Shown here: positions 8,223 through 16,527 of the stretch, one piece after another
Layout: each line of letters opens with the position of its first letter
Numbering within the stretch: position 1 is the stretch's first letter
Assembly: GCA_035691285.1 (NCBI GenBank)
Contig: DASSJI010000156.1
Span: forward strand, 23,794 to 87,793
Source of the DNA: DATFEN01 sp035691285
Lineage (GTDB): Bacteria; Acidobacteriota; Vicinamibacteria; Fen-336
Reading direction: 5' to 3'
Length of the DNA: 64,000 nt
Made by a program: the position numbers and the translations under genes
The notes under the pieces: generated by a model
Databases searched by the model: none
Told to the model about the DNA's origin: nothing
The model's input: the letters and a program-made list of their open reading frames with translations, nothing else

Positions 8223-9452
8223 ATGAAGTACCTTCCCTTCATCTTCAAGCATCTGCGGCGCAACTGGATCCGGACGACCAGCACTGTCGTGGCCATGGGC
8301 GTGTGCATCTTCCTCTTCTGCACCCTGCAGTCGGTGCTGGCCGCCGTCAACACGCTCCTCGAGGCCTCGAGCGCGAACCGGCTGGTCACACGCCACGCCG
8401 TCAGCCTCGTCTTCAGCCTGCCGCTGTCCTACGGAAGCCGCATCCAGTCCGTGCCGGGCGTCAAGCGCGTGGCCATCACCTCCTGGTTCGGCGGTTCGCT
8501 GCCGGCCAAGAAGGAGGGCAAGGGTGACGCGGCCCCGGAGGCCACGACCGACTGGAGCAACTTCTTCCCGAACATGGCGGTGGAGGCGGAGCCGTACCTG
8601 GCCATGTACCCGGAGTACGAACTCCCTCCCGAGCAGTACCAGTCGTTCCTCCAGGACATGCGGGGCTGCTTGATCGGGCGCAAGCTGGCGAACAAGTTCG
8701 GCTGGGAGCTCGGCGACCGGTTCTTCCTGGAGAGCTTCATCCCGCCGTACCGCAAGCCCGACGGCCCGTTCGAGTTCGTCGTGAGGGGGATCTTCGACAC
8801 CGATCCGGCGAAGTATCCGGGCACCGACACCGGGATCATGTACTTCCACCACAAGTACCTCTACGAGGCGACTGGAAGGAACGTCGGCGCCGGGACCTAC
8901 GCGATCGAGATCGACGACCCCGACCGGGCCGGCGAGGTGAGCAAGGCCATCGACGCGCTCTTCGAGAACAGCGACGCCCAGACCCGCACCGAGACCGAGA
9001 AGGCCTTCGCGGCCGGCTTCATCTCCATGGCCGGAAACCTCGCGCTGCTGCTCAACGGCATCGGCCTGGCGGTGACCTTCACGATCCTGTTCGTCACGGC
9101 CAACACGATGAGCATGGCCGTCCGCGAGCGGCGCACGGAGATCGCGGTTCTGAAGACCCTCGGCTTCTCCAGCGGCCGGGTGATGGGGCTCGTGGTCGCC
9201 GAGGCGCTCCTGCTCGGTGTCCTGGGCGGGGCCCTCGGCATCGGCGGCAGCCAGGGAATCATGTGGTTGCTGACGTCCACGCCCGGGATCAGGGACGTGC
9301 TCGCGGGCATCGGGCTGACCGAGCTGCACCTGCAGCCGGTCGTCGCCGCCCTGGGGTTCGCGGTCGCGCTGTTCCTGGGCTTCGTGGCCGGCTTCCTGCC
9401 GGCCCTGGGCGCGTACCGGGCCCGCATCACCGACATGCTGAGGACGGTGTAG
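8223..9452 (+). CDS. FtsX/MacB-type ABC permease 1
   Basis: 409 residues. One membrane segment near residues 15-37, a periplasmic MacB-like domain of about 220 residues, then three C-terminal segments (about 265-290, 315-345, 375-400) around the conserved stretch RERRTEIAVLKTLGFSSG. This is the FtsX/MacB topology, in which ATP hydrolysis moves periplasmic domains rather than passing substrate through the membrane. The next permease starts one base after its stop; they probably form a heterodimer. Confidence 0.9.
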   Translation: MKYLPFIFKHLRRNWIRTTSTVVAMGVCIFLFCTLQSVLAAVNTLLEASSANRLVTRHAVSLVFSLPLSYGSRIQSVPGVKRVAITSWFGGSLPAKKEGKGDAAPEATTDWSNFFPNMAVEAEPYLAMYPEYELPPEQYQSFLQDMRGCLIGRKLANKFGWELGDRFFLESFIPPYRKPDGPFEFVVRGIFDTDPAKYPGTDTGIMYFHHKYLYEATGRNVGAGTYAIEIDDPDRAGEVSKAIDALFENSDAQTRTETEKAFAAGFISMAGNLALLLNGIGLAVTFTILFVTANTMSMAVRERRTEIAVLKTLGFSSGRVMGLVVAEALLLGVLGGALGIGGSQGIMWLLTSTPGIRDVLAGIGLTELHLQPVVAALGFAVALFLGFVAGFLPALGAYRARITDMLRTV

Positions 9453-9453
9453 G

Positions 9454-10623
9454 GTGGCGCTCCCGCTCGCGTACAACGTCCGCAACGTCCGCGTGCGCTG
9501 GCAGGTGACGCTGCTGGCGACCTTCGGCATCGCCCTCGTCGTGGCGGCCTTCGCCGTGCTGATGGCCATGTCCGAGGGCTTCCGCGCGGCGCTCCGGTCG
9601 ACGGGCCGCGCCGACAACGCGATCGTCGTCCAGCGCGGCTCGGCCTCCGAGCTGACCTCCGGCGTTCCCCTCGACCAGCGCAACATGATCATCGTGGACG
9701 AGCGCGTCGCCCGCGACGCGGACGGGCGGCCCCTCGCCTCCTGGGAGTGGGTCGTCGTGATCAGCCTTCCGAAGATCACCGACGGGCAGCAGACGAACGT
9801 CACGATGCGGGCCGTGACGACGCGCGCCTTCGAGGTGCGCGGCGGCATCAGGGTCGCCGAGGGCCGCAACTTCACCCCCGGCCTCGACGAGGTGATCGTG
9901 GGCCGCAAGCTGACCGAGCGCATTCAGGGCATGCGCCTCGGCGGCACCGTGAAGTACCAGCAGAAACGCTTCCAGATCGTCGGCATCTTCGACTCGCAGG
10001 GCGGCGCCTTCGAGAGCGAGGTCTGGGGCGACTACGACACGCTGGGCGCCCTGTTCCAGCGCGGGGCCGGATCGAACTCCCTCGTGGTGCGCATGAAGGA
10101 CCCCGCCGAGATCCCGGCCCTCGACCGCTGGATCCGGGCCCAGCCGAGCTGGCAGCTGCAGGCCCTCGAGGAGCGCAAGTACTACGAGGAGCAGGCAGGC
10201 CCGCTCTCGAGCATCCTGCGCAGCCTCGCCACCTTCGTGGCGCTCATCATGGGCGTCGGCGCCGTCTTCGGCGCCATGAACACCATGTACGCCATCGTCG
10301 CGGCGCGCACGCGGGAGATCGGCACGCTCCGCGCCCTGGGCTTCTCGAGGCGCTCGATCCTGCTGTCCTTCGTGATCGAGTCGATGTTCCTCGCGGTCGT
10401 CGCGGGCGCGATCGGCTGCCTGCTCGCCGTGCCGATGCACGGCTTCTCCACCGGCACGGGCCAGACCCAGAGCTTCAGCGAGATCGGCTTCGACTTCCGG
10501 ATCACGCCGGCGATCGTCACCGCCGGCATGGCCTTCGCGGCGCTGATGGGACTGCTCGGCGGCCTGCTGCCCGCCCTGCGCGGAGCGCGGCTGCCGATCA
10601 CGACGGCGCTGCGGGAGGCCTAG
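9454..10623 (+). CDS. FtsX/MacB-type ABC permease 2
   Basis: 389 residues from GTG 9454. Same topology as permease 1: one N-terminal segment (about 20-42), periplasmic domain, and three C-terminal segments around ARTREIGTLRALGFSRRSIL. The pairing of two different permeases with one ATPase resembles LolCDE-like or antimicrobial-peptide/lipid exporters more than the single-chain MacB. Substrate is not predictable. The stop codon overlaps tail-to-tail by 4 nt (CTAG) with the esterase gene on the other strand. Confidence 0.9.
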   Translation: MALPLAYNVRNVRVRWQVTLLATFGIALVVAAFAVLMAMSEGFRAALRSTGRADNAIVVQRGSASELTSGVPLDQRNMIIVDERVARDADGRPLASWEWVVVISLPKITDGQQTNVTMRAVTTRAFEVRGGIRVAEGRNFTPGLDEVIVGRKLTERIQGMRLGGTVKYQQKRFQIVGIFDSQGGAFESEVWGDYDTLGALFQRGAGSNSLVVRMKDPAEIPALDRWIRAQPSWQLQALEERKYYEEQAGPLSSILRSLATFVALIMGVGAVFGAMNTMYAIVAARTREIGTLRALGFSRRSILLSFVIESMFLAVVAGAIGCLLAVPMHGFSTGTGQTQSFSEIGFDFRITPAIVTAGMAFAALMGLLGGLLPALRGARLPITTALREA

Positions 10624-11474
10624 CGGGACGCTCTCACCGCGAGGGCGTCGCCCAGGAAGCGCAGCCCCGTCTCGGCGACGCTCAGCACGTACTCGTAGCC
10701 GTGGTCGCCCGGGGACAGGGCGAAGGCGTGCTTCACGCCTCGGGCCGCGAGCGCGTCGTGCAGCGCCTGGTTGCCCTTCGCGAGGCCGTATCGGTCCTGG
10801 GCGCCGCAGTCGAAGCGGAGGGCGGGGGTCCTCCGCGCATCGGCGTTCGCGGCGAGCCGCAGCGGGTCGTTCGCCGTCCAGAGCGCGGGATCGATCGGAT
10901 CGCCGAACACCCGATAGAAGGCGTCCATCTGCCAGCGGCCTGCGCCGGCCTCTCGGGTGGGCAGCGCGTCGAGCAGCATTGCGCTGTGCGTGTTCACGGC
11001 GAAGTAGGCCTCGGGCTGCGAGAGGGCGATGCGCAGCGCCGCGTAGCCCCCCATCGAGACGCCCCACAGGCCACGTGCGTCGCGCCCCCGGTGGACGCGC
11101 AGGTTCGCCTCGATCCAGGCCGGCGCGTCCTTCGTGACGAGGTCCTCGTAGCGTCCGGCCGGGCCGTTCACGAAGAAGCTGTTGCCGCCGTCCACGGCGA
11201 CGACCACGAACTGCGGCATCCTGCCCTCGGACCACAGGCGATCGAGGAGCATCGCGAGCCCTCGCCGCTCCCAGAAGCCGTGGCTCTCGAAGAGGCCGTG
11301 AAGGACGACGAAGTAGGGGAAGCGCCGGCCAGGAGAGCCCTCGTATGACGGCGGGAGCTGGATGGCAAGGCCGACGTCCCGGCCGAGGCTGGGCGACGGC
11401 ATCGTGGCGGGGCGGACCTCGGCCGCAGCGCGCAGCGACGTCACGAGGAGGAACGTCAGGGCGAGCCGGCGCAT
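10620..11474 (-). CDS. exported esterase (tributyrin esterase/antigen 85-like fold)
   Basis: 284 residues. Signal peptide MRRLALTFLLVTSLRAAA, then an alpha/beta-hydrolase: FPYFVVLHGLFESHGFW, nucleophile elbow GVSMGGYAAL, acid region FDCGAQDRYGL, catalytic His in SPGDHGYEY. The family is PF00756. I chose ATG 11474 because its A overlaps the TGA of the upstream glycosylase gene (TGATG), a coupling arrangement, and because the signal peptide begins there; the frame continues upstream to 12095 without coding sense. Likely cleaves acyl esters outside the cytoplasm. Confidence 0.85.
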   Translation of the reverse strand: MRRLALTFLLVTSLRAAAEVRPATMPSPSLGRDVGLAIQLPPSYEGSPGRRFPYFVVLHGLFESHGFWERRGLAMLLDRLWSEGRMPQFVVVAVDGGNSFFVNGPAGRYEDLVTKDAPAWIEANLRVHRGRDARGLWGVSMGGYAALRIALSQPEAYFAVNTHSAMLLDALPTREAGAGRWQMDAFYRVFGDPIDPALWTANDPLRLAANADARRTPALRFDCGAQDRYGLAKGNQALHDALAARGVKHAFALSPGDHGYEYVLSVAETGLRFLGDALAVRASR

Positions 11475-12163
11475 CAGGCCTTCCTTTCCAGATGGCGCTT
11501 CACGCGCGCGAGCACGCCGTCCAGCTTGCGCGGCGTCAGCTTGCCGGTGAAGGTGTTCTGCTGGGAGACGTGATAGCTCGCGAACAAGCGCAGCCCGCTC
11601 CCGAGGTCGTGCTCGATGCCGTGGCCGAAGGCGTAGGCGCGGCGTGGGATGCGCCCCTCGTCCTTGAGCATGGCCAGGAAGCCGTCCATCGCCAGCTTCC
11701 CCTGGGCCAGCACGGCTCGGACGTCCGGCAGCAGCGTCCACTCGCGCAGCAGGTATCTCCGGCAGCGCGCGACCTCCGCGCGAGCCGGCTTGTTGGCCGG
11801 TGGCGCGCAGCGGACGAGGGGAGCGATGTAGGCGTCGCGGAGCTCGAGGCCGTCGTCGCGGGCCACCGAAGTCGGCTGGCTCGCGAAGCCGGCGCGGTGG
11901 AGCGCGGCGAAGAGGAAGTCGCCGGAGCGGTCGCCGGTGAAGACGCGGCCGGTGCGATTGCCTCCGTGGGCGGCGGGCGCGAGGCCGACGATGAGGAGCC
12001 GCGCCCGGGGATCGCCGAAACCCGGCACGGGCCGGCCCCAGTAGGGCTCGTCCCGAAACCGCCTCACCTTCTCGCGAGCGACGCGCCGGCACCACGCTCG
12101 CAGCCGCGGGCAGCGCTCACAGACGACTACGTCGCGGGTGACGCGAGCGAAACTGTCCGTCAT
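11474..12163 (-). CDS. type-5 uracil-DNA glycosylase (UdgB-like)
   Basis: 229 residues. Removes uracil and other deaminated bases from DNA in base-excision repair. Motif 1 GLAPAAHGGNRTGRVFTGD and motif 3 SYHVSQQNTFTGKLT are diagnostic of the family-5 enzymes. Four Cys for a 4Fe-4S cluster are suggested by VCERCPRL near the N-terminus, RCAPP, and EVARCRRYL. Start chosen at ATG 12163, where the glycosylase fold begins, although the frame stays open upstream. Such enzymes are common in high-GC organisms. It shares one base with the esterase start. Confidence 0.92.
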   Translation of the reverse strand: MTDSFARVTRDVVVCERCPRLRAWCRRVAREKVRRFRDEPYWGRPVPGFGDPRARLLIVGLAPAAHGGNRTGRVFTGDRSGDFLFAALHRAGFASQPTSVARDDGLELRDAYIAPLVRCAPPANKPARAEVARCRRYLLREWTLLPDVRAVLAQGKLAMDGFLAMLKDEGRIPRRAYAFGHGIEHDLGSGLRLFASYHVSQQNTFTGKLTPRKLDGVLARVKRHLERKA

Positions 12164-12169
12164 CACCCG

Positions 12170-12175
12170 AGTATA
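12170..12175 (-). promoter_or_regulatory. -10 box for a possible leaderless glycosylase transcript
   Basis: TATACT on the minus strand ends 6 nt before the ATG at 12163, so transcription would begin at or beside the start codon. No -35 is obvious, and no Shine-Dalgarno sequence could fit. Confidence 0.45.
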
Positions 12176-12235
12176 GCGATCATGCGGTTTCCCCCCTTCG
12201 TCCCGCGGAAGTAGCATTGCGTCGGCGAGGAAGCC

Positions 12236-13411
12236 ATGAGCGAAACGATGACCGCACCACGCAGCCTGCCGCTGTCCGACCTCAGCGAGGAGGAGCAGCT
12301 CTTCCGCGAGCAGGTGCGTGACTTCGCTGAGAAGGAAGTCGCGCCGCTGATTCGCAAGATGGACGAGGAGGCGAAGATCCCGCGCGAGCTGATCGACAAG
12401 TGCTTCCAGCTCGGGATCATGGGCATCGAGATCCCCGAGAGGTTCCAGGGCGCCGGGGCCACGTTCTTCATGTCGGTGCTGGTCGTCGAGGAGCTGGCGC
12501 GCGTGGACGCGTCGCTCGCGGTGCTCGTGGACGTCCAGAACACCCTGGTCAACAACGCCGTCCTGCGGTGGGGCACCGAAGACCAGAAGTCCCGCTACTT
12601 CCCCAAGCTGGCGTCGAAATGGGTGGGCGCCTACGCGCTCTCGGAGGCGGGCTCGGGCAGCGACGCCTTCGCCCTCGCCTGCCGGGCCGAGGACAAGGGC
12701 GATCACTACGCGCTGACCGGCCAGAAGCTGTGGATCACGAACGCGGCCGAGGCGGAGCTCTTCATCGTGCTCGCGAACCTCGACCCGGCCAAGGGCTACA
12801 AGGGGATCACGGCCTTCCTCGTCGAGAGGGGCTTCTCCGGCTTCACCGTCGGCAAGAAGGAGGACAAGCTCGGGATCCGGGCGAGCTCCACCTGCGAGCT
12901 GATCCTCGAGGGCTGCAAGGTGCCGAAGGCCAACGTCCTCGGCGAGGCCGGCAAGGGCTACAAGATCGCCATCGAGACCCTGAACGAGGGACGGATCGGC
13001 ATCGGCGCGCAGATGGTGGGCGTCGCCCAGGGCGCCTACGAGCACGCCCTCAAGTACTCCCAGGAGCGCCAGCAATTCGGCAAGCCGATCGCGGAGTTCC
13101 AGGGCATCCAGTTCCAGCTCGCCGAGATGGCCACCCAGATCGAGGCGTCGCGCCTGCTCACCTACAACGCGGCGCGGCTACGGGACGTCGGCAAGCCCTT
13201 CATCAAGGAGGCGGCCATGGCCAAGCTGTTCGCCTCGCGCGCCGCCGAGTACGTGGCCAGCCGGGCGATCGAGACCTACGGCGGCTACGGCTTCACCCGC
13301 GAGTACCCGGTGGAGAAGTACTTCCGCGACCAGAAGGTCGGCCAGATCTACGAGGGCACCACGAACATGCAGCTTCTCGTGATCGCGAAGCAGGTGCTCG
13401 GCAAGATGTAG
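12236..13411 (+). CDS. acyl-CoA dehydrogenase (short-chain type)
   Basis: 391 residues, typical length. FAD enzyme that introduces the alpha,beta double bond in acyl-CoA in fatty-acid or branched-chain oxidation. Visible: YALSEAGSGSDAFA (signature 1), KLWITNAAEAELFIVLA, QQFGKPIAEFQGIQFQLAEM, and the C-terminal block QIYEGTTNMQ, whose Glu is the catalytic base in short-chain (butyryl-CoA) enzymes. A GAGGAAG ribosome site precedes the ATG. There are no beta-oxidation partners beside it, and no clear promoter pair in the 70-nt gap to the divergent glycosylase gene. Confidence 0.94.
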   Translation: MSETMTAPRSLPLSDLSEEEQLFREQVRDFAEKEVAPLIRKMDEEAKIPRELIDKCFQLGIMGIEIPERFQGAGATFFMSVLVVEELARVDASLAVLVDVQNTLVNNAVLRWGTEDQKSRYFPKLASKWVGAYALSEAGSGSDAFALACRAEDKGDHYALTGQKLWITNAAEAELFIVLANLDPAKGYKGITAFLVERGFSGFTVGKKEDKLGIRASSTCELILEGCKVPKANVLGEAGKGYKIAIETLNEGRIGIGAQMVGVAQGAYEHALKYSQERQQFGKPIAEFQGIQFQLAEMATQIEASRLLTYNAARLRDVGKPFIKEAAMAKLFASRAAEYVASRAIETYGGYGFTREYPVEKYFRDQKVGQIYEGTTNMQLLVIAKQVLGKM

Positions 13412-13419
13412 GCGGCCGG

Positions 13420-13809
13420 CTAGAACACCAGGGGCTGGTCGGCGTCGATCTTGAAGCGGAACGTGCGCGTCCAGCCGGGCAGCACCTTGCCCTCGCGCTC
13501 GTACTCGCAGTTGATGCGACGCGAGGTGTCGAGGGTCTGGATCCTGAAGCAGCTCTTCTGGATGTAGCCGTCCAGGCGGTTCTCGACGACCTCCTTCATC
13601 AGCATGTCCACGAGCTGGTCGTCCTTTATGTTACGGGGCGTGCGGCAGATCTGGTTGACCTTGTCGGCCAGGTTGTACTGCGCGATGTAGATCGGCACCA
13701 CGTTCCACCCGGCGTAGATCGTGAGCGCGAAGACCCCGAGCCAGATGAAGCTCTGGAGCCGGCCCTCGCCCCGTTCGCGGTGCATCGTCATGGTTCTCAT
13801 CTCCTCCAT
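13420..13809 (-). CDS. small single-pass membrane protein next to lepB
   Basis: 129 residues from ATG 13809 (ATG 13800 is also possible). The N-terminus is charged, one membrane segment spans about residues 18-38 (FIWLGVFALTIYAGWNVV), and a domain of about 90 residues follows with three Cys (QICRT, KSCF, INCEYE). The size, topology and place beside signal peptidase resemble DUF4845-type proteins of other phyla, but the match is by layout, not by a recognised motif. The gap to lepB upstream is 6 nt, so it is probably in the lepA-lepB transcript. Confidence 0.7.
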   Translation of the reverse strand: MEEMRTMTMHRERGEGRLQSFIWLGVFALTIYAGWNVVPIYIAQYNLADKVNQICRTPRNIKDDQLVDMLMKEVVENRLDGYIQKSCFRIQTLDTSRRINCEYEREGKVLPGWTRTFRFKIDADQPLVF

Positions 13810-13815
13810 GCGGCT

Positions 13816-14544
13816 TCAGCGAATGACGTGGAAGAAGCGGTCCCAACGCGTGCGGCCCAGCGCCGTCGCGGTGTCGCGAAGCCAGGCCAGGGCTCCGCTC
13901 CGCCGGTACTCCTCGCGCGTGGCCGCGTAGGACCAGTATACGAAGAGGGCGCGCCCCTTCACCAGCTCGCGGGGGAGGAAGCCCCAGATGCGGCTGTCGT
14001 TGCTGTTGTCACGGTTGTCGCCCAGGACGAAGAGCTGGCCCTCGGGGACGCGGAGCGGCCCGTAGGGGGTGCGCTCGCGGCCACCCAGGCCGCCCGCCTC
14101 CACCTCGCTCGACTCGCCCTGGTCCGCGTCGAGGAAGTGCACGTAGGCGGTCTCGTCGAGCGGCCGGCCGTCGACGAGCACGGTCTTGTCGTGGATCTCG
14201 ACCGTCTCCCCGGGCAGCGCCACCACGCGCTTGACGTAGTCCTTCTCCGGGTTCTCGGGAAAGCGGAACACGACCACGTCGCCCCGGCGCACCTCGCGCT
14301 TGGCGAGGAGCAGGTCCTCGACCCTTCCGATCGACGGCGAGTACACGAGGCGGTTCACGAACAGGTGATCGCCGATGAGCAGGTTCGGCTCCATGGAGCT
14401 CGTGGGGATCTTGAACGCCTGGATCGCGAAGGTCCGCACGAAGAGCGCCAGAACCACCGCCACGACGATGGCCTCGAGGTACTCGCGGGCCACGGACTTC
14501 TTGAAGGCCGGGACGGCGCCGTTTCCAGCGGCGGGGCCGCTCAT
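13816..14544 (-). CDS. lepB: signal peptidase I
   Basis: 242 residues. Membrane-bound Ser/Lys protease that removes signal peptides. One N-terminal membrane segment (about 22-42), catalytic Ser in PTSSMEPNLLIGD, catalytic Lys in DYVKRVVALPGE, and box E GDNRDNSNDSRIWGF. The frame can be opened at a TTG at 14565, but ATG 14544 is preferred because a TAGAAT box ends 8 nt before it and the TTG would lie within that promoter. It lies 36 nt downstream of lepA on the same strand, as in many bacteria. Confidence 0.95.
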   Translation of the reverse strand: MSGPAAGNGAVPAFKKSVAREYLEAIVVAVVLALFVRTFAIQAFKIPTSSMEPNLLIGDHLFVNRLVYSPSIGRVEDLLLAKREVRRGDVVVFRFPENPEKDYVKRVVALPGETVEIHDKTVLVDGRPLDETAYVHFLDADQGESSEVEAGGLGGRERTPYGPLRVPEGQLFVLGDNRDNSNDSRIWGFLPRELVKGRALFVYWSYAATREEYRRSGALAWLRDTATALGRTRWDRFFHVIR

Positions 14545-14552
14545 CGCCCGGT

Positions 14553-14558
14553 ATTCTA
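14553..14558 (-). promoter_or_regulatory. -10 box for a possible leaderless lepB transcript
   Basis: TAGAAT on the minus strand, ending 8 nt before ATG 14544. No -35 at standard spacing. lepB may therefore have its own start besides read-through from lepA. Confidence 0.35.
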
Positions 14559-14580
14559 ACGTCAATTCAAGGGTTCGCCG

Positions 14581-16374
14581 TCACTCGTCGACCCGCAGCA
14601 CGGCCAGGAACGCCTCCTGGGGGATGTCCACCGTGCCCACGCGCTTCATCCGCTTCTTGCCTTCCTTCTGCTTCTCCAGGAGCTTGCGCTTGCGGGTGAT
14701 GTCGCCCCCGTAGCACTTGGCGAGCACGTTCTTGCGGAGGGGCTTCACCGTCTCGCGGGCGATGATGCGCGAGCCGATCGCCGCCTGGATCGCCACCTCG
14801 AACATCTGGCGCGGGATCAGCTTCCGCATCTTCTCGACCAGGGCCTTGCCGCGCTGATAGGCGCTGTCCCGGTGGACGATCAGGGACAGGGCGTCCACGG
14901 GGTCGCCGTTGACGAGCACGTCGAGCTTGACGAGGGGCGAGACCCAATGCCCGGTGAACTGGTAGTCCAGGGAGGCGTAGCCCTTGGAGGCGGACTTCAG
15001 CCGGTCGTAGAAGTCCAGGAGGATCTCGTTCAGGGGCAGCTCGTACTCGATCATCACGCGGGTGGTCGTGATGTAGTGGATGCCCTTCTGGACGCCCCGC
15101 TTCTCCTGGCACAGCTTCAGGATCGGGCCCACGAACTCGTCGCCGGTGAGGATCGTGGCGGTGATGATCGGCTCCTCGATGGAGTCGATGGCGCCTGGCT
15201 CTGGGAGGCGGGCCGGAGAGTCCACCTCCACCACCTCGCCGTCCGTCTTGAGCACCCGATAGCGCACGGACGGAGCGGTGATGAGCAGCTCGAGCCCGAA
15301 CTCGCGCTCGAGCCGCTCCTCGACGATCTCCATGTGGAGCAGGCCGAGGAAACCGCAGCGGAACCCGAAGCCGAGGGCCGTCGAGGTCTCGGGCTCGTAG
15401 AAGAAGGACGAGTCGTTGAGGCGCAGCTTCTCGAGGGCCTCGCGCAGCTCGGAGTACTGGTCGGCGTCCACGGGGTACAGGCCCGCGAACACCATCGGCT
15501 TGATCTCCTTGAACCCCGGCAGCGGCTCGGGGGCGGAGTGCTTGTCCGTGGTGAGCGTATCGCCGATCGCGACGTCGGACACCTTCTTGATTCCCGCGAT
15601 CACGAAGCCCACCTCGCCTGCCGCGAGGGAATCGACGGGCAGGGGCTTCGGCGTGAAGACGCCGAGCTGCTCCACCTCGTGGACGCCGCCGGACGCCATC
15701 AGGCGGACCTTCGTCTTGGGCTCCAGGCGGCCGTCCACGATGTGGACGAGGACCACGACGCCCCGGTACTGGTCGAACCACGAGTCGAACACGAGCGCCC
15801 GCAGGGGCGCGTCGGGGTCGCCCTTGGGCGGCGGCACCCGCGCGACGATCGCCTCGAGGATCTCGTCGATGCCGAGCCCTTGCTTGGCCGAGGCCGGAAT
15901 CGCGCCGGACGCATCGATCCCGATCACGTGCTCGATCTGCTCCTTCACTCGCTCGGGCTCGGCGCCGGGCAGGTCGATCTTGTTCAGCACCGGGATGATC
16001 TCGAGGCCCGCGTCGGCCGCCAGGTGGGCGTTGGCGAGGGTCTGGGCCTCGACGCCCTGGGAGGCGTCCACCACCAGCAGCGCCCCCTGGCAGGCCGCGA
16101 GGGAGCGCGAGACCTCGTACGAGAAGTCCACGTGGCCCGGTGTGTCGATGAGGTTCAGGATGTAGTCCTGCCCGTCCCGGGACTGGTAGTGGAGGCGCAC
16201 CGAGTGCTGCTTGATGGTGATCCCGCGCTCCCGCTCGAGGTCCATCGCGTCCAGGAACTGCTCGGTCATCTCGCGCTGCGAGAGCGCGCCCGTGCGCTCC
16301 AGCAGACGGTCCGAGAGGGTCGTCTTGCCGTGATCGATGTGGGCGATGATCGAGAAGTTGCGGATGTTCCTCAT
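14581..16374 (-). CDS. lepA: elongation factor 4 (back-translocase)
   Basis: 597 residues, the normal length. Translational GTPase that acts on stalled or mistranslocated ribosomes. G1 AHIDHGKTTLSDRLLE, G2 region RERGITIKQ, G3 DTPGHVDF, G4 NKIDLP, then domains II, III and V and the LepA-specific C-terminal domain (KCYGGDITRKRKLLEKQKEGKKRMKR, here given without its tail). The C-terminus is a little short but complete. Upstream lies a TAGAAT box about 70 nt before the ATG. Confidence 0.97.
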   Translation of the reverse strand: MRNIRNFSIIAHIDHGKTTLSDRLLERTGALSQREMTEQFLDAMDLERERGITIKQHSVRLHYQSRDGQDYILNLIDTPGHVDFSYEVSRSLAACQGALLVVDASQGVEAQTLANAHLAADAGLEIIPVLNKIDLPGAEPERVKEQIEHVIGIDASGAIPASAKQGLGIDEILEAIVARVPPPKGDPDAPLRALVFDSWFDQYRGVVVLVHIVDGRLEPKTKVRLMASGGVHEVEQLGVFTPKPLPVDSLAAGEVGFVIAGIKKVSDVAIGDTLTTDKHSAPEPLPGFKEIKPMVFAGLYPVDADQYSELREALEKLRLNDSSFFYEPETSTALGFGFRCGFLGLLHMEIVEERLEREFGLELLITAPSVRYRVLKTDGEVVEVDSPARLPEPGAIDSIEEPIITATILTGDEFVGPILKLCQEKRGVQKGIHYITTTRVMIEYELPLNEILLDFYDRLKSASKGYASLDYQFTGHWVSPLVKLDVLVNGDPVDALSLIVHRDSAYQRGKALVEKMRKLIPRQMFEVAIQAAIGSRIIARETVKPLRKNVLAKCYGGDITRKRKLLEKQKEGKKRMKRVGTVDIPQEAFLAVLRVDE

Positions 16375-16443
16375 CGGCGGGGCGGACGGCCGGGGAGGCG
16401 GGAGACCACAGGGGAGTGCGGGGAGCGCTTCACCAAACGCCCG

Positions 16444-16449
16444 ATTCTA
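16444..16449 (-). promoter_or_regulatory. -10 box for lepA
   Basis: TAGAAT on the minus strand, with a GC-rich stretch after it. The leader would be about 63 nt. No convincing -35. Confidence 0.35.
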
Positions 16450-16457
16450 GCCGATCG

Positions 16458-16486
16458 TTGACCCTCCACGCCCCGCGGCGTATCCT
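16458..16486 (+). promoter_or_regulatory. sigma-70 promoter of the multi-sensor kinase
   Basis: TTGACC, 17-nt spacer, TATCCT; predicted start near 16493, giving a leader of about 35 nt before the GTG at 16528. It runs divergently from, and partly beside, the lepA -10 box in a 153-nt gap. Confidence 0.55.
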
Positions 16487-16527
16487 CAGCGTCTTCCGAA
16501 ACGAGCCGCCTTGCCGCTGAGAGCGCC

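Noticed and set aside
10620..12095. Apparent 491-residue fusion ahead of the exported esterase
   Set aside because: The upstream part runs through the uracil-DNA glycosylase gene in another frame; the signal peptide and the TGATG coupling mark the true start at 11474.
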